Assembly (NCBI GenBank): GCA_031409855.1
Contig: JANNYA010000168.1
Coordinates: 15,634 to 79,633, forward strand
DNA: 64,000 nucleotides
From: JANNYA01 sp031409855
GTDB taxonomy: Bacteria; Pseudomonadota; Gammaproteobacteria; Xanthomonadales; SZUA-5
Reading direction: 5' to 3'
Part shown: in pieces, positions 27,671 through 36,099 of the stretch
How positions within the stretch are numbered: position 1 is the first letter of the stretch
How the letters are laid out: every line of letters begins with the position of its first letter
Notes under the pieces: model-generated
Seen by the model: only the letters and a program-made list of their open reading frames with translations
Told to the model about the DNA's origin: nothing
The model's database searches: none
Position numbers and translations under genes: made by a program

Positions 27671-28451
27671 CGTTTTTATCAGCGATGTGCATTTGGGTGC
27701 GCCGCATGCGCACGCTGAGGAATTGGCAGAATTCTTGCAATCTTTGGAATGCGAACGTGTTTATTTGGTTGGTGACATCGTTGATTTGTGGTGGGTTGCA
27801 CGCCGCCGAGCATGTTGGCGCGCGGCTGAAACTAAAGTGATGGACCTGCTGCGACTGATGCCGCGTAAAGGCATTGAAGTCATCTATGTGCCCGGCAATC
27901 ATGACGCCGCGCTGCGCGCGCTGGTTGGGCAGCAGCTGGCGGGCATCAAGGTGCAAAGCCGCGCCGAGCACATTTTAGCGAACGGTAGGCGCATGTTAGT
28001 CACGCACGGTGATCAGTTTGATCGGTTGGTGCGTTTTAGCGGTGCGCAGAAGGCCTTGGGCGGCTTTCTTTATGATGGCCTGTTGGATCTGGATGCGGCG
28101 ATGAATGGATTGCGCAAACGCCTAGGCGTGCAGCGGTTTTCGCTGGCAAATTGGATCAAATCACGCAGTGGCCGCACCCAGATTTACATCCAGCGCTATG
28201 AAGCGGCGGTGCTTAATTACGCACAACGCAAAGGCTTTGACGGCGCTATTTGTGGGCACATCCATCAACCTAAATTGCGCTTAGAGAACGGCCTTATTTA
28301 TGCCAACTGCGGCGACTGGGTCGAAAATCTAACCGCGGTCGTGGAAGATGCCCAAGGCGCCTTGATGCAGATACGTTGGCACGGGCAGCCGGTGGTGGAA
28401 TCAGCGCAGTGCGCGCTAATTCGGTCTCAAGCTGTTCTAATCGGGAACTAA
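27636..28451 (+). CDS. UDP-2,3-diacylglucosamine diphosphatase-like metallophosphoesterase
   Basis: A 271-residue calcineurin-like phosphoesterase with metal motifs in order: SDVHLGAPHA, GDIVDLW, GNHD, THGDQFD and GHIHQP. The GDIVDLWW and HGDQFD forms are those of the LpxH/LpxI-replacing and capsule-export-linked group. ATG 27636 has AGGAG nine bases upstream and lies inside the end of the OlsB-like gene, implying translational coupling. The natural substrate is not certain; true LpxH is shorter (about 240 residues). Confidence 0.78.
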   Translation: MQMLQARYPVRSVFISDVHLGAPHAHAEELAEFLQSLECERVYLVGDIVDLWWVARRRACWRAAETKVMDLLRLMPRKGIEVIYVPGNHDAALRALVGQQLAGIKVQSRAEHILANGRRMLVTHGDQFDRLVRFSGAQKALGGFLYDGLLDLDAAMNGLRKRLGVQRFSLANWIKSRSGRTQIYIQRYEAAVLNYAQRKGFDGAICGHIHQPKLRLENGLIYANCGDWVENLTAVVEDAQGALMQIRWHGQPVVESAQCALIRSQAVLIGN

Positions 28452-28470
28452 TTTCTGAGCTGAGCCCTGC

Positions 28471-29025
28471 ATGTCCCTGAAAGCCACGGTTTATAAGCTT
28501 GAGCTGCAAATATCTGATATGGATCGGCACTATTATCAGACGCACAAACTTACGCTTGCGCAACACCCGTCAGAAACCGAGCAACGCATGATGGTGCGCG
28601 CGCTGGCGTTTGCGCTGCACGCCGATGAGGCTTTAAGTTTTGCACGCGGTTTAAGCAGCGAGGATGAGCCCGATTTGTGGCGGCGCGATTTAACCGGGGA
28701 AATCGAGCTGTGGATTGATGTTGGGCAGCCGGATGAAACGCGCATTCGCCGGGCCTGTGGCCGGGCGCGTAAGGTGGTTATTTATACTTACAGCGGCCAT
28801 GGTGCCCAGATTTGGTGGGACAAAAATGGTGTTTCTTTAGCGCGCAATAAAAATCTGGAAGTGATCAATTTACCGGGGCCTGCATGCCAACTTTTAGCAG
28901 CTATGGCGGGGCGCTCGATGAGTCTACAGTGCCTAATCCAGGAAGGCCAAGTCCAGTTAATCGATGCGACAAGCACGGTCGAGATCGAACCGATTACTTG
29001 GTTAAGTCTGCCCGCGCGAAGGTAA
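28471..29025 (+). CDS. YaeQ family protein
   Basis: A 184-residue YaeQ protein: ATVYKLELQISDMDRHYYQTHKLTLAQHPSETEQRMMVRALAFAL, then DLTGEIELWIDVGQPDE and VVIYTYSGHGAQIWW. The fold belongs to the PD-(D/E)XK superfamily; E. coli YaeQ compensates loss of RfaH, but the biochemistry is unsettled. It starts 19 bp after the phosphoesterase, so may belong to the same transcript, and converges with gmk. Confidence 0.9.
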   Translation: MSLKATVYKLELQISDMDRHYYQTHKLTLAQHPSETEQRMMVRALAFALHADEALSFARGLSSEDEPDLWRRDLTGEIELWIDVGQPDETRIRRACGRARKVVIYTYSGHGAQIWWDKNGVSLARNKNLEVINLPGPACQLLAAMAGRSMSLQCLIQEGQVQLIDATSTVEIEPITWLSLPARR

Positions 29026-29037
29026 GTTGCGCGAGGG

Positions 29038-29655
29038 CTAGCTTTCGTCTAGTAAACGAGTGATCAGCGCATTGTGGCGGCTTTGTTGCACGCTCGCCGA
29101 TAGCCGACACGCCGCGACGATCGTTTTAAGTTCATGCAGGGCGATATCAAAGGCGTCATTAATCACAATAAACTCGAATTCGCCGCAGTGCTGCATTTCT
29201 TCGACGGCATTGCGCATACGTTTGGCGATGACTTCTGCAGAGTCTTGGCCGCGATTTTCCAGTCGAAATTTCAGCGTATCGCGTGACGGCGGCAGGATAA
29301 ATATTTCGCGCGCGTCGGGAAAACTTGTGCGCACTTGGCGCGCACCTTGCCAGTCGATTTCCAAGATCACATCATGATCCGCAGCAAGCTCAGTTTCCAC
29401 CATCGCGCGTGCGGTTCCGTAGTAATTGCCGTGCACCAACGCCCACTCTAAAAATGCGCTCGCCACAATCTTGGCCTTAAACGCATCCGTTGCAATGAAA
29501 TTATAGTCGACGCCGTTAACTTCACCGGGCCGTGGGCTGCGGGTGGTGAAGCTGATTGAAAGCCTGAGCTTCGAATCGCTGCGCATTAGCTCGCGCACCA
29601 GGGAGGTCTTACCGGCCCCGGACGGTGCTGCAATAATGAAAAGAGTGCCGCTCAT
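29038..29655 (-). CDS. gmk: Guanylate kinase
   Basis: A 205-residue enzyme that phosphorylates GMP to GDP. Seen: P-loop APSGAGKTSLV, SFTTRSPRPGEVNGVDY for GMP binding, FLEWALVHGNYYGT, and DVILEIDWQGARQV. ATG 29655 gives the family's usual length and N-terminus (MSGTLFIIAAPSGAGK); the frame is open 21 residues further upstream. It lies 71 bp downstream of yicC in the same direction. rpoZ, which follows gmk in enterics, is not here. Confidence 0.95.
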   Translation of the reverse strand: MSGTLFIIAAPSGAGKTSLVRELMRSDSKLRLSISFTTRSPRPGEVNGVDYNFIATDAFKAKIVASAFLEWALVHGNYYGTARAMVETELAADHDVILEIDWQGARQVRTSFPDAREIFILPPSRDTLKFRLENRGQDSAEVIAKRMRNAVEEMQHCGEFEFIVINDAFDIALHELKTIVAACRLSASVQQSRHNALITRLLDES

Positions 29656-29726
29656 AGGTTTGTTGCTCGTGGGATCGTTGCGCACCGCTAATTTGACCAA
29701 ATAATAATGCAGGCTCAATGCTCAAA

Positions 29727-30590
29727 CTATTCGAGATTTTGCACCTGTTCGCGCACTTGTTCGACCAATACTTTCATATCGATACCCAATTGGCTGGTGC
29801 GTGCGTCGACCGATTTCGCGCCAAAGGTGTTGCATTCGCGATGCAGCTCTTGAATCAAAAAATCCATACGCCGACCAATAGGCTCATTGAGGTTCAGTAC
29901 GCGCTCAGCCTCGATCAAATGGATGCGCAATCGTTCTAATTCCTCATCGACATCGAGCTTATGCAGGCTCAAGACCAGTTCCGCTTCTAAACGACTTGGA
30001 TCTAGGGTGTCTTTAAATTCCGCCAAGCGTAGTGTCAGCTTTTCATGCAGTGCGATTTTGATTTGTGGCAACAGCACCAGAGCCTGCTCGCGTAATTGCC
30101 CCAGCTGCAAAAGCTTGTCGCGCAGCGTTTCCGCCAGCTTGTTGCCTTCACGTGCGCGCGCAGCATCGAACTCGCTTAAGCAATCGCGAAAGGCACCGAT
30201 CGCCGCCTTTTTCAAACCTTCGCTGTCGCATTCGCTGCCTTGCACTGCACCCGGCCAGGCCAGCACGTCGCTGGTGGACAGTGGTTTTAGCTCAGGATGG
30301 CGATTGTGCAGCGCATCGGCCAAGGCCAACAAACCCTCCACCAGTGGCTGATTGAGCGCGAGGGCATCTTGTTGCACCGGGGCTTTGTATCGCAAAGTCA
30401 GATCCACCTTGCCGCGTTGAATCAGTTTTTGCGCCATTTCGCGCAAGTGCGGCTCAAGCGCGCGCAATTCATCTGGCAGCTTCAAACCCAATTCCAGAAA
30501 TCGATGATTGACCGAGCGCAGCTCAAAACGTAACTGGCCGAGCATGCCGTTTGATTCAGCGTTGGCGAAAGCGGTCATGCTGCGGGCCAT
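29727..30590 (-). CDS. yicC: YicC family endoribonuclease
   Basis: A 287-residue protein, the same length as E. coli YicC. It begins MARSMTAFANAE and carries ELRSVNHRFLEL, LSLHKLDVDEELERLRIHL and the C-terminal GRRMDFLIQELHRECNTFGAKS signature. YicC-type proteins are metal-dependent RNases that turn over small and structured RNAs. ATG 30590 was chosen to match that N-terminus although the frame is open to 30698. gmk follows 71 bp downstream, a conserved pairing. Confidence 0.93.
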   Translation of the reverse strand: MARSMTAFANAESNGMLGQLRFELRSVNHRFLELGLKLPDELRALEPHLREMAQKLIQRGKVDLTLRYKAPVQQDALALNQPLVEGLLALADALHNRHPELKPLSTSDVLAWPGAVQGSECDSEGLKKAAIGAFRDCLSEFDAARAREGNKLAETLRDKLLQLGQLREQALVLLPQIKIALHEKLTLRLAEFKDTLDPSRLEAELVLSLHKLDVDEELERLRIHLIEAERVLNLNEPIGRRMDFLIQELHRECNTFGAKSVDARTSQLGIDMKVLVEQVREQVQNLE

Positions 30591-30662
30591 AAGTGCCTTG
30601 GGCGTTAAGGTGGGGGCGCGCATGGTAGCGCCAAACGCGGCTAAACTGGCGGCACACCCGAG

Positions 30663-31253
30663 ATGAGATGTTTTATGAACTTGATAGACCCAAAGCAACA
30701 GGCTTTCGCGTTTGTTTTTTTGCTCAGCCTAAACACCGCCAGTTTTGCTTCTGATGTCATATATAAGTGCAGTTCGCCAAGCGGTGCAGTGACGTTTTCA
30801 GCGAAGCCTTGTGTTGGCAGTACGCAGGTAAAAAAAATTGAACCACGCATCGTCGTGGTGGGCGCGGAGCCCGTATTGCCAGGCAATATTCCCGGCCGTC
30901 TCGGTCAAATTAGCCCTGAGCCACCCGTCGACACCACACCACGCCGCACGCCAATGCCGCAAGTTACAGAAAGCTGTCGTTCCGAGCTGTTCAACTTAAA
31001 GCGAAGTTTAGATACGCGCTTTATAGAAGCGGAGCAAAATCTAAAAAATTCGCGTACTGCGCTGGCGCAAAATACCCGTGAATTGGAATCGGCACAAACC
31101 AGTAAGGTGGGCTTGGAATGGGGGCTGATGCTGGCCGAACAACGGCGCGCAATTGAGCAACGATTAAAAGACGCCGAAGCGGCGGTGACGCTTTTTTACC
31201 CCGATGAAAAAGCGCGGTTCGAAGAAATTGGTGCGCGCTGCCGCAAAAAGTAA
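30663..31253 (+). CDS. DUF4124-like exported protein
   Basis: A 196-residue protein with an N-terminal hydrophobic segment (about 12-29, cleavage near SFA) followed by DVIYKCSSPSGAVTFSAKPCVGS, a two-cysteine module like DUF4124, where it usually reads YKCxDxxGxxxYSxxPC. The C-terminal half is a charged helical, probably coiled-coil region with two more cysteines (ESCRSE, ARCRKK). Periplasmic; function unknown. It may also start at the ATG at 30675. Confidence 0.7.
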   Translation: MRCFMNLIDPKQQAFAFVFLLSLNTASFASDVIYKCSSPSGAVTFSAKPCVGSTQVKKIEPRIVVVGAEPVLPGNIPGRLGQISPEPPVDTTPRRTPMPQVTESCRSELFNLKRSLDTRFIEAEQNLKNSRTALAQNTRELESAQTSKVGLEWGLMLAEQRRAIEQRLKDAEAAVTLFYPDEKARFEEIGARCRKK

Positions 31254-31355
31254 CGGCTAAAACACCCGCGTCAGAAACTGACGCATCGCGCTTGCTTGTG
31301 ACCATACTCATGCGTATGCTACACGCACCAACAAATGCCTGGGAGGGCTGGAACG

Positions 31356-33278
31356 ATGAAAACACGTTTGATTTGTGCTGCGGTAGTTTTGGTGATGGCG
31401 ACAGGCGCACAGGCGCAGGAAGTTATGATTGCGAAGCAACTTGCTGGCGCGCCGGAAGAATTTGCGGCAATGCAACCGGCAGATCCCGTAGCCAGTGCGA
31501 TTCGTTCGAAGAGTGCGCTGATACCGGTTGCTACGGCGCTTGGCGCTGACGGTCAATACCACTGGCAGGCAAATCTAGCCGTCGACTCAACGCGCGCGCG
31601 CGTACTTTTATTGAAACCTACTGATAACCATTGGCAGATGAGCTTGGGTTCTGCCAGTCGCGGTAGTGAAGCAATGACGCGCGCTGAGACGATCGCTGCG
31701 GTGCACACCCAAACCACCTTCGGCATGCAGTCAGTGCAGGTGCCGAGCGAACTGTTCGCTTTTGAAAGCTTGAGCAAGGGTAAAGTCGCTTTTGCTATCA
31801 CCTCAAACGACGGTCAGCCATCGAATGGCTTTTTGCTGCTTGAAGGCGATTCCAACACGCTGTTAATTTCCTATCAAACAGCGTCGAATCAGCGCATAAA
31901 CCAGCCGATTTCAATCACAGCGGCGCTGCAAAATTTTGGCAAGAACGTCAATTCCACGAAAGTTGTTTCAGCGACACTAAACGTTACCGCGCCTTCCGGC
32001 CTGCAAAGCCAAGCTAGATTTTTTGATGATGGCAAGCACAGCGATGGTGTCGCCAACGATGGCCTGTTTGGTGCGACTTTTGTGCCGAATGAAATTGGTA
32101 ACTACAATGCACAGGTACGAGCAGAAGGCAGTGCAGGTGCCGTCGAAGTGCTGCGTACCGCTGAACATTTAATTCCAGTGATCAGCGACGAACTCAATTT
32201 TACGCGTGGTGCAGTGCAATTGGTGTCCGCTAAAACCCCCGGTCGACTCTCGATTTCAGTGCCGGTGACAAGCAATAAAGCAGGGCAACACTATCGCGCG
32301 TACACGCAACTTTGGGGCCGTGATAGCAGCGGGCTAGAAGTAGCAGTTGCTTGGTTGGGCGGCATGGTTACGCCAGCAAACGGCGTAGTTGAGCTTGAAT
32401 TCGATTCGCGATGGATCGCGCTCGCTGGTGCAAGTGCGCCGTTTTCATTGCGCGCAGTGCGTTTTGAAGACCCTGACAATTTCATTACGGTCGCGCAGGT
32501 TGATGAGCTTGCAGTTAGTGATCGCATCGCACCAATTGCTAGCAATAAATCGGTGCAAATTGATGAAGCGATGACGATGGGTTTACGGCCCGCGCCAGCG
32601 GCAGTTCAAGCAAAAGGCGTCGGCACTCGCTTATTGTTAGTGCACGGCTACTGTTCGGGCAACGTCTGGACGGTACCGAATTTCACCAATGCGTCAATTT
32701 TTCTTGATTTGAATCAAAATCGCAGCAATGACGCCTTTGCGCAACGCATTAACACCTTTGGCAATACCTGGAACTCCTACGGCATTGTTGCACACAGCCA
32801 AGGCGGCATGGCAAGCCTGCACTTATACAACTACTACTGGAGTGGTTTGGATCGCGCCAGCGGAAGTCGTTTGATTCAATCCGTCGGCACGCCTTATAAA
32901 GGCACGAATTTGGCTGGCGTGTTGGCAGCCCTTGGCGGAATTTTCGGCGTTGGCTGTGGCAGCAATACCGACCTTACTTACAACGGCGCGGCCAATTGGC
33001 TCGCGGGCATTTCGACTGCCAGCCGTGGCAAAGTCAACTACTACACAACCAGCTTCAAATCAACCAACTGGTGGACCAACGACTACTGCAATTTCGCCAG
33101 CGATTTGGTCTTGGGTGATCCAGAAGATGGCACGACAGAACAAGCGAACGGTCAGTTGAGTGGCGGCGTCAATCGTGGGCACGTGACCGGACAATGCCAC
33201 ACCGATGGCATGCGTGACCCTGCGCAGGTTCGCGATGCCTCGCGCAACACCACCATGAACTCGAACGCCGCACGCTAG
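31356..33278 (+). CDS. Exported alpha/beta-hydrolase (lipase-like) with N-terminal choice-of-anchor X-type region
   Basis: A 640-residue protein. Signal peptide MKTRLICAAVVLVMATGAQA. Residues about 30-400 are beta-rich and contain SITAALQNFGKNV ... FFDDGKHSDGVANDGLFGATF, the choice-of-anchor X pattern. The hydrolase part begins GTRLLLVHGYCSGN (oxyanion region) and has the nucleophile in AHSQGG (Ser481) followed by LIQSVGTPYKGTNLAG, typical of triacylglycerol lipases or PHB-depolymerase-like esterases. Catalytic Asp and His were not pinned down. GGGAGG lies upstream of ATG 31356. Confidence 0.78.
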   Translation: MKTRLICAAVVLVMATGAQAQEVMIAKQLAGAPEEFAAMQPADPVASAIRSKSALIPVATALGADGQYHWQANLAVDSTRARVLLLKPTDNHWQMSLGSASRGSEAMTRAETIAAVHTQTTFGMQSVQVPSELFAFESLSKGKVAFAITSNDGQPSNGFLLLEGDSNTLLISYQTASNQRINQPISITAALQNFGKNVNSTKVVSATLNVTAPSGLQSQARFFDDGKHSDGVANDGLFGATFVPNEIGNYNAQVRAEGSAGAVEVLRTAEHLIPVISDELNFTRGAVQLVSAKTPGRLSISVPVTSNKAGQHYRAYTQLWGRDSSGLEVAVAWLGGMVTPANGVVELEFDSRWIALAGASAPFSLRAVRFEDPDNFITVAQVDELAVSDRIAPIASNKSVQIDEAMTMGLRPAPAAVQAKGVGTRLLLVHGYCSGNVWTVPNFTNASIFLDLNQNRSNDAFAQRINTFGNTWNSYGIVAHSQGGMASLHLYNYYWSGLDRASGSRLIQSVGTPYKGTNLAGVLAALGGIFGVGCGSNTDLTYNGAANWLAGISTASRGKVNYYTTSFKSTNWWTNDYCNFASDLVLGDPEDGTTEQANGQLSGGVNRGHVTGQCHTDGMRDPAQVRDASRNTTMNSNAAR

Positions 33279-33312
33279 TCGTTAACTTAGAAATTCCTTA
33301 GCTAAAATTAAG

Positions 33313-33345
33313 AGGCGAGCGCTCAACGGCGTTCGCCTTTTTTTA
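33313..33345 (+). terminator. Intrinsic terminator after the lipase-like gene
   Basis: AGGCGAGCGC pairs with GCGTTCGCCT (one G-T/A mismatch region) and is followed by TTTTTTT. It lies 35 bp after the stop. Confidence 0.75.
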
Positions 33346-33357
33346 TTGCGACTCATC

Positions 33358-33397
33358 ATCACTGGGTAGCTCAAATAATCACTGGGTAGCTCAAATA
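33358..33397. repeat. Tandem duplication of a 20-bp unit
   Basis: ATCACTGGGTAGCTCAAATA occurs twice in direct succession, in the gap between two convergent genes. A recent slippage event is the simplest reading. Confidence 0.85.
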
Positions 33398-33439
33398 AAT
33401 CGCTAAAAAGCGCGTTCAGCGCAAATCTTGTTGAGAGCG

Positions 33440-34240
33440 CTAATTGCTCAGCGGCTGCTGTGGCCAAACCGATTCAATTAACTCCCGCAGTGCATACGCG
33501 CGTGGCGTAAGTTCGCCTACGGGGCGATTGGGAAAGCGTTGATCGACTAGGTAGCGTGAGTCAGCCGCGAGCAAGAGCGCAGTGCGCGACAACTCGTTCG
33601 CGCAACGGTCTGCCATTGGCCCTTTGCAACGCTCCGTGAAACGCTGCACCAGCTGCCGATCTGCGCCCTGGCAGTCATTGCTATCTGGCCACTTTTGCAG
33701 CGTACGCAGCAAATCGGCCGGTTGAGTCTGGCGCGCTAGCGCTGCTGGTACAAACTCTGGGCACGCATTCACTGCACGTGCTGCGTCAAGTGCTGCGGCA
33801 ATTTCGGTTTCTGCAAGCGCAACCGTACCGCTCAAATCCGCGAGCTTTTGGTGCAGTTGCCATGTCATGGCATCCTTTCGATCTGGGTTTTGTAGCGCTT
33901 GCGCAATCGTCAGCGCTTTACTGAAACGCCTCTGGTCAGTGCTTGCAAGCAAATCATCAATCGCCTTTTGCGCTGCCTCGACTGCACGCAGTGGTGCACT
34001 AATTTCGCGCTCCAAAAACTGTGACACATGGAAATACATTACCAACCCAACCAGGGTGACGCAACCCAACGCCGCCATGCTCAGCTTGGCAAGCCCGCGG
34101 TTGATGTTGGACGTCGCCACAACTAAGCACCACGCCACGCACGCGATCCCAAGCGCCAGCCAAACCATGGGGCTGAGTGAAAACACGGCAGCTAAAACAA
34201 CGCAAAGTGCGATGGCAAGAACGAATGCGACAACTATCAT
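33440..34240 (-). CDS. Hypothetical membrane protein with periplasmic or cytoplasmic helical domain
   Basis: A 266-residue protein not assigned to a family. Three hydrophobic segments occupy residues 1-20, 22-41 and 52-69 (MIVVAFVLAIALCVVLAAVF, PMVWLALGIACVAWCLVVAT, KLSMAALGCVTLVGLVMYF). The remaining ~195 residues are helical, with four cysteines (NACPEF, NDCQGA, ERCKGP, DRCANE) that could form two disulfides if the domain is periplasmic. Convergent with the lipase-like gene and divergent from the receiver protein. No function is proposed. Confidence 0.65.
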   Translation of the reverse strand: MIVVAFVLAIALCVVLAAVFSLSPMVWLALGIACVAWCLVVATSNINRGLAKLSMAALGCVTLVGLVMYFHVSQFLEREISAPLRAVEAAQKAIDDLLASTDQRRFSKALTIAQALQNPDRKDAMTWQLHQKLADLSGTVALAETEIAAALDAARAVNACPEFVPAALARQTQPADLLRTLQKWPDSNDCQGADRQLVQRFTERCKGPMADRCANELSRTALLLAADSRYLVDQRFPNRPVGELTPRAYALRELIESVWPQQPLSN

Positions 34241-34385
34241 TCGCCGATCCTATCAAGCACTTCAACTGTTTGCCAAGGAAGACAGATCCACAACTTGAAT
34301 AAACTTTTGCCAAAAATACTAATTGCGGGCACGCGCCGACACTTTTGAGAGCTAAACTCGCGCAGATATTTAGGACAAACCTTAC

Positions 34386-35516
34386 ATGGCAAATCTATCG
34401 CCCGATCAAGAATTAATTGCGCGCCAGTCGCGCGAAGTGTTTCTGTCCGCACGTAAAGCATTCAGCGAAAACTGGAATCGCGACCAAGCGAAAGAGCTCT
34501 ATGAACTCTCTGATTCCCTCAGTGAGCAAGCGCAAGACCACGTGTTAAATGACTTAGGCGAGAGCCTGCTCGGGTTTTCAGCTTATTTGAGCTCCTTCGT
34601 CGATGGCGCGATGACGCCAAAACCACATCAGCTGGGGCAGCTCGGCACCCTGATTGAAGGCGTGGGCGAAGCGCTGTTTCGTCTGCAGATGGACGTCACG
34701 GTCACTGACCTTACCCAACATGCAACGGTAATTGAGCCCGAAAAGCCGCAAGTATTTTATCTCGGTGCGCGCGTTGAGCGCGCAAAAGATTTGGAATATT
34801 CGCTCGCCAATGATGGCTTTGCCGTGCGCCATTCGCAAACAGCGGCACCGGTTATTGCCGAGATTGGCAATTCGCAGGTGCAGGCGCTGTTGATCGATAT
34901 TGAACAGCTACAAAGCTGGCAAACGATTGTGGGCTCGCGTGGCGGCGGTAAGGACGCGATGTTGCCGCCTTTGATTGTGCTTTCTGACAATGACTCGCTT
35001 GAACTTCGGCTCAAAGCGATTCGTTCCGGTGCGGATCAATTTTTCCTCTACCCAGAAGACAAAGAAAAAATCGGTGCGCGCCTGCGCGAGTTGGTTGAAG
35101 ACCGCCGAAAACCGTATCAAGTGCTGATTATTGACGATGATTTGTCGATGACGATGTTCGTTGATTCCGTCCTGCGCCATAACGGCATGGTCACCTGCGT
35201 CCTGAATTCGCCGCACAATGCATTAAAGGTACTGGAAAGCTTTCACCCCGATGTGATTTTGGCTGACCTTTATATGCCTGACATCACCGGGCTTGAGCTG
35301 TTGGCGCTGTACCGATCGCATCAACGCACGATTTTTACCCCGGTGATTTTGCTATCCGGTGATGACGATACTGAAAAGCGTTTTGACGCGCTGCATTTTG
35401 GTGGTGATGACTATTTGACCAAGCCAATCCGGCCCCGGCATCTAGTCGCAGCCGTTACCAATCGCGCGCGGCGTGCGCGTTGGCAACAGCGGGAATTGTT
35501 GGCGGCTCAGCATTAA
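34386..35516 (+). CDS. Two-domain response regulator (pseudo-receiver plus receiver)
   Basis: A 376-residue protein. A helical N-terminal domain (1-115) precedes a receiver-like fold without the acidic cluster (about 120-240; FYLGARVERAK, ALLIDIEQL) and then a complete receiver (about 245-365) with IIDDD, acceptor Asp in LADLYMPD, LSGDDD and LTKPIRP. There is no output domain. The receiver shares KRFDAL-GGDDYLTKPIRPRHL with the protein at 17831, so the two are paralogues and this one lacks the GGDEF-EAL part. It probably relays or titrates a phosphosignal. No kinase gene is nearby. Confidence 0.8.
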   Translation: MANLSPDQELIARQSREVFLSARKAFSENWNRDQAKELYELSDSLSEQAQDHVLNDLGESLLGFSAYLSSFVDGAMTPKPHQLGQLGTLIEGVGEALFRLQMDVTVTDLTQHATVIEPEKPQVFYLGARVERAKDLEYSLANDGFAVRHSQTAAPVIAEIGNSQVQALLIDIEQLQSWQTIVGSRGGGKDAMLPPLIVLSDNDSLELRLKAIRSGADQFFLYPEDKEKIGARLRELVEDRRKPYQVLIIDDDLSMTMFVDSVLRHNGMVTCVLNSPHNALKVLESFHPDVILADLYMPDITGLELLALYRSHQRTIFTPVILLSGDDDTEKRFDALHFGGDDYLTKPIRPRHLVAAVTNRARRARWQQRELLAAQH

Positions 35517-35541
35517 AACGCTGCAAATCAACTAGCCCGTC

Positions 35542-35561
35542 ATTCCCGCGAAGGCGGGAAT
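35542..35561. repeat. REP-like palindrome (ATTCCCGC...GCGGGAAT)
   Basis: ATTCCCGC-GAAG-GCGGGAAT within GTCATTCCCGCGAAGGCG, a dispersed repeat form known from many proteobacterial genomes. It lies 26 bp after the receiver gene and about 330 bp left of the toxin island, and may also act as a transcription stop. Confidence 0.7.
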
Positions 35562-35594
35562 CCAGGAATTCAACCCTATCTCTTAGGAAGCGGC

Positions 35595-35881
35595 GTGCGC
35601 AACGAAGTTTGGCGCGTTGATGGCAGCGGAGCGAACGCTTCTGACGGCAATGTTGTGTGGGCACCAACTAAGTCCATTTGGAACAACTTCATGCTCCTCA
35701 CTGCGATCTTGCTCGGCCCGCAGTATTTTACATTAGGTGCGTTTTTCGTTTTTCTGGGCTTGAGTTATTTGACGCTCTTGCTCGGCCACGCGCTCGGGAT
35801 GCATCGTTGTTTAATCCATAAGTCATTTTCGTGCCCGAAGCCGTTTGAAAGGCTTTTGGTGTGGCAAGGCAGCATGCATAA
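35595..35881 (+). pseudogene. Fatty-acid (acyl-CoA) desaturase, N-terminal fragment
   Basis: About 95 residues of a membrane desaturase: WNNFMLLTAILLGPQYFTLGAFFVFLGLSYLTLLLGHALGMHR with the first histidine box (HALGMH) and the adjoining CLIHKSFSCP. Homology stops around FERLLVW, after which the frame runs into SMHKNCMFIW and a stop at 35903. The matching C-terminal part resumes at about 46780 in a different frame. Roughly 60 residues with the second His box region are missing altogether. The gene is therefore broken by insertion plus deletion and cannot make an active desaturase. Confidence 0.82.
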
Positions 35882-36099
35882 AAACTGTATGTTCATTTGG
35901 TAGTCACAAAAAGTGTTCATAAAATTAAACAGTTGCATCATAAATTTAAAAAGTTATCCATTTTCGTGCCGGTTAAGTGCGTCTTATAAAGAATTTGTCA
36001 TAAAATTTGTGTAACCTGTAAATATATGCACGCGTTTAAATTTTGCACTTTGCAATGTGTGTGCGGTCACGCTTGCTAAATTTTACAGGGGAGATATTT

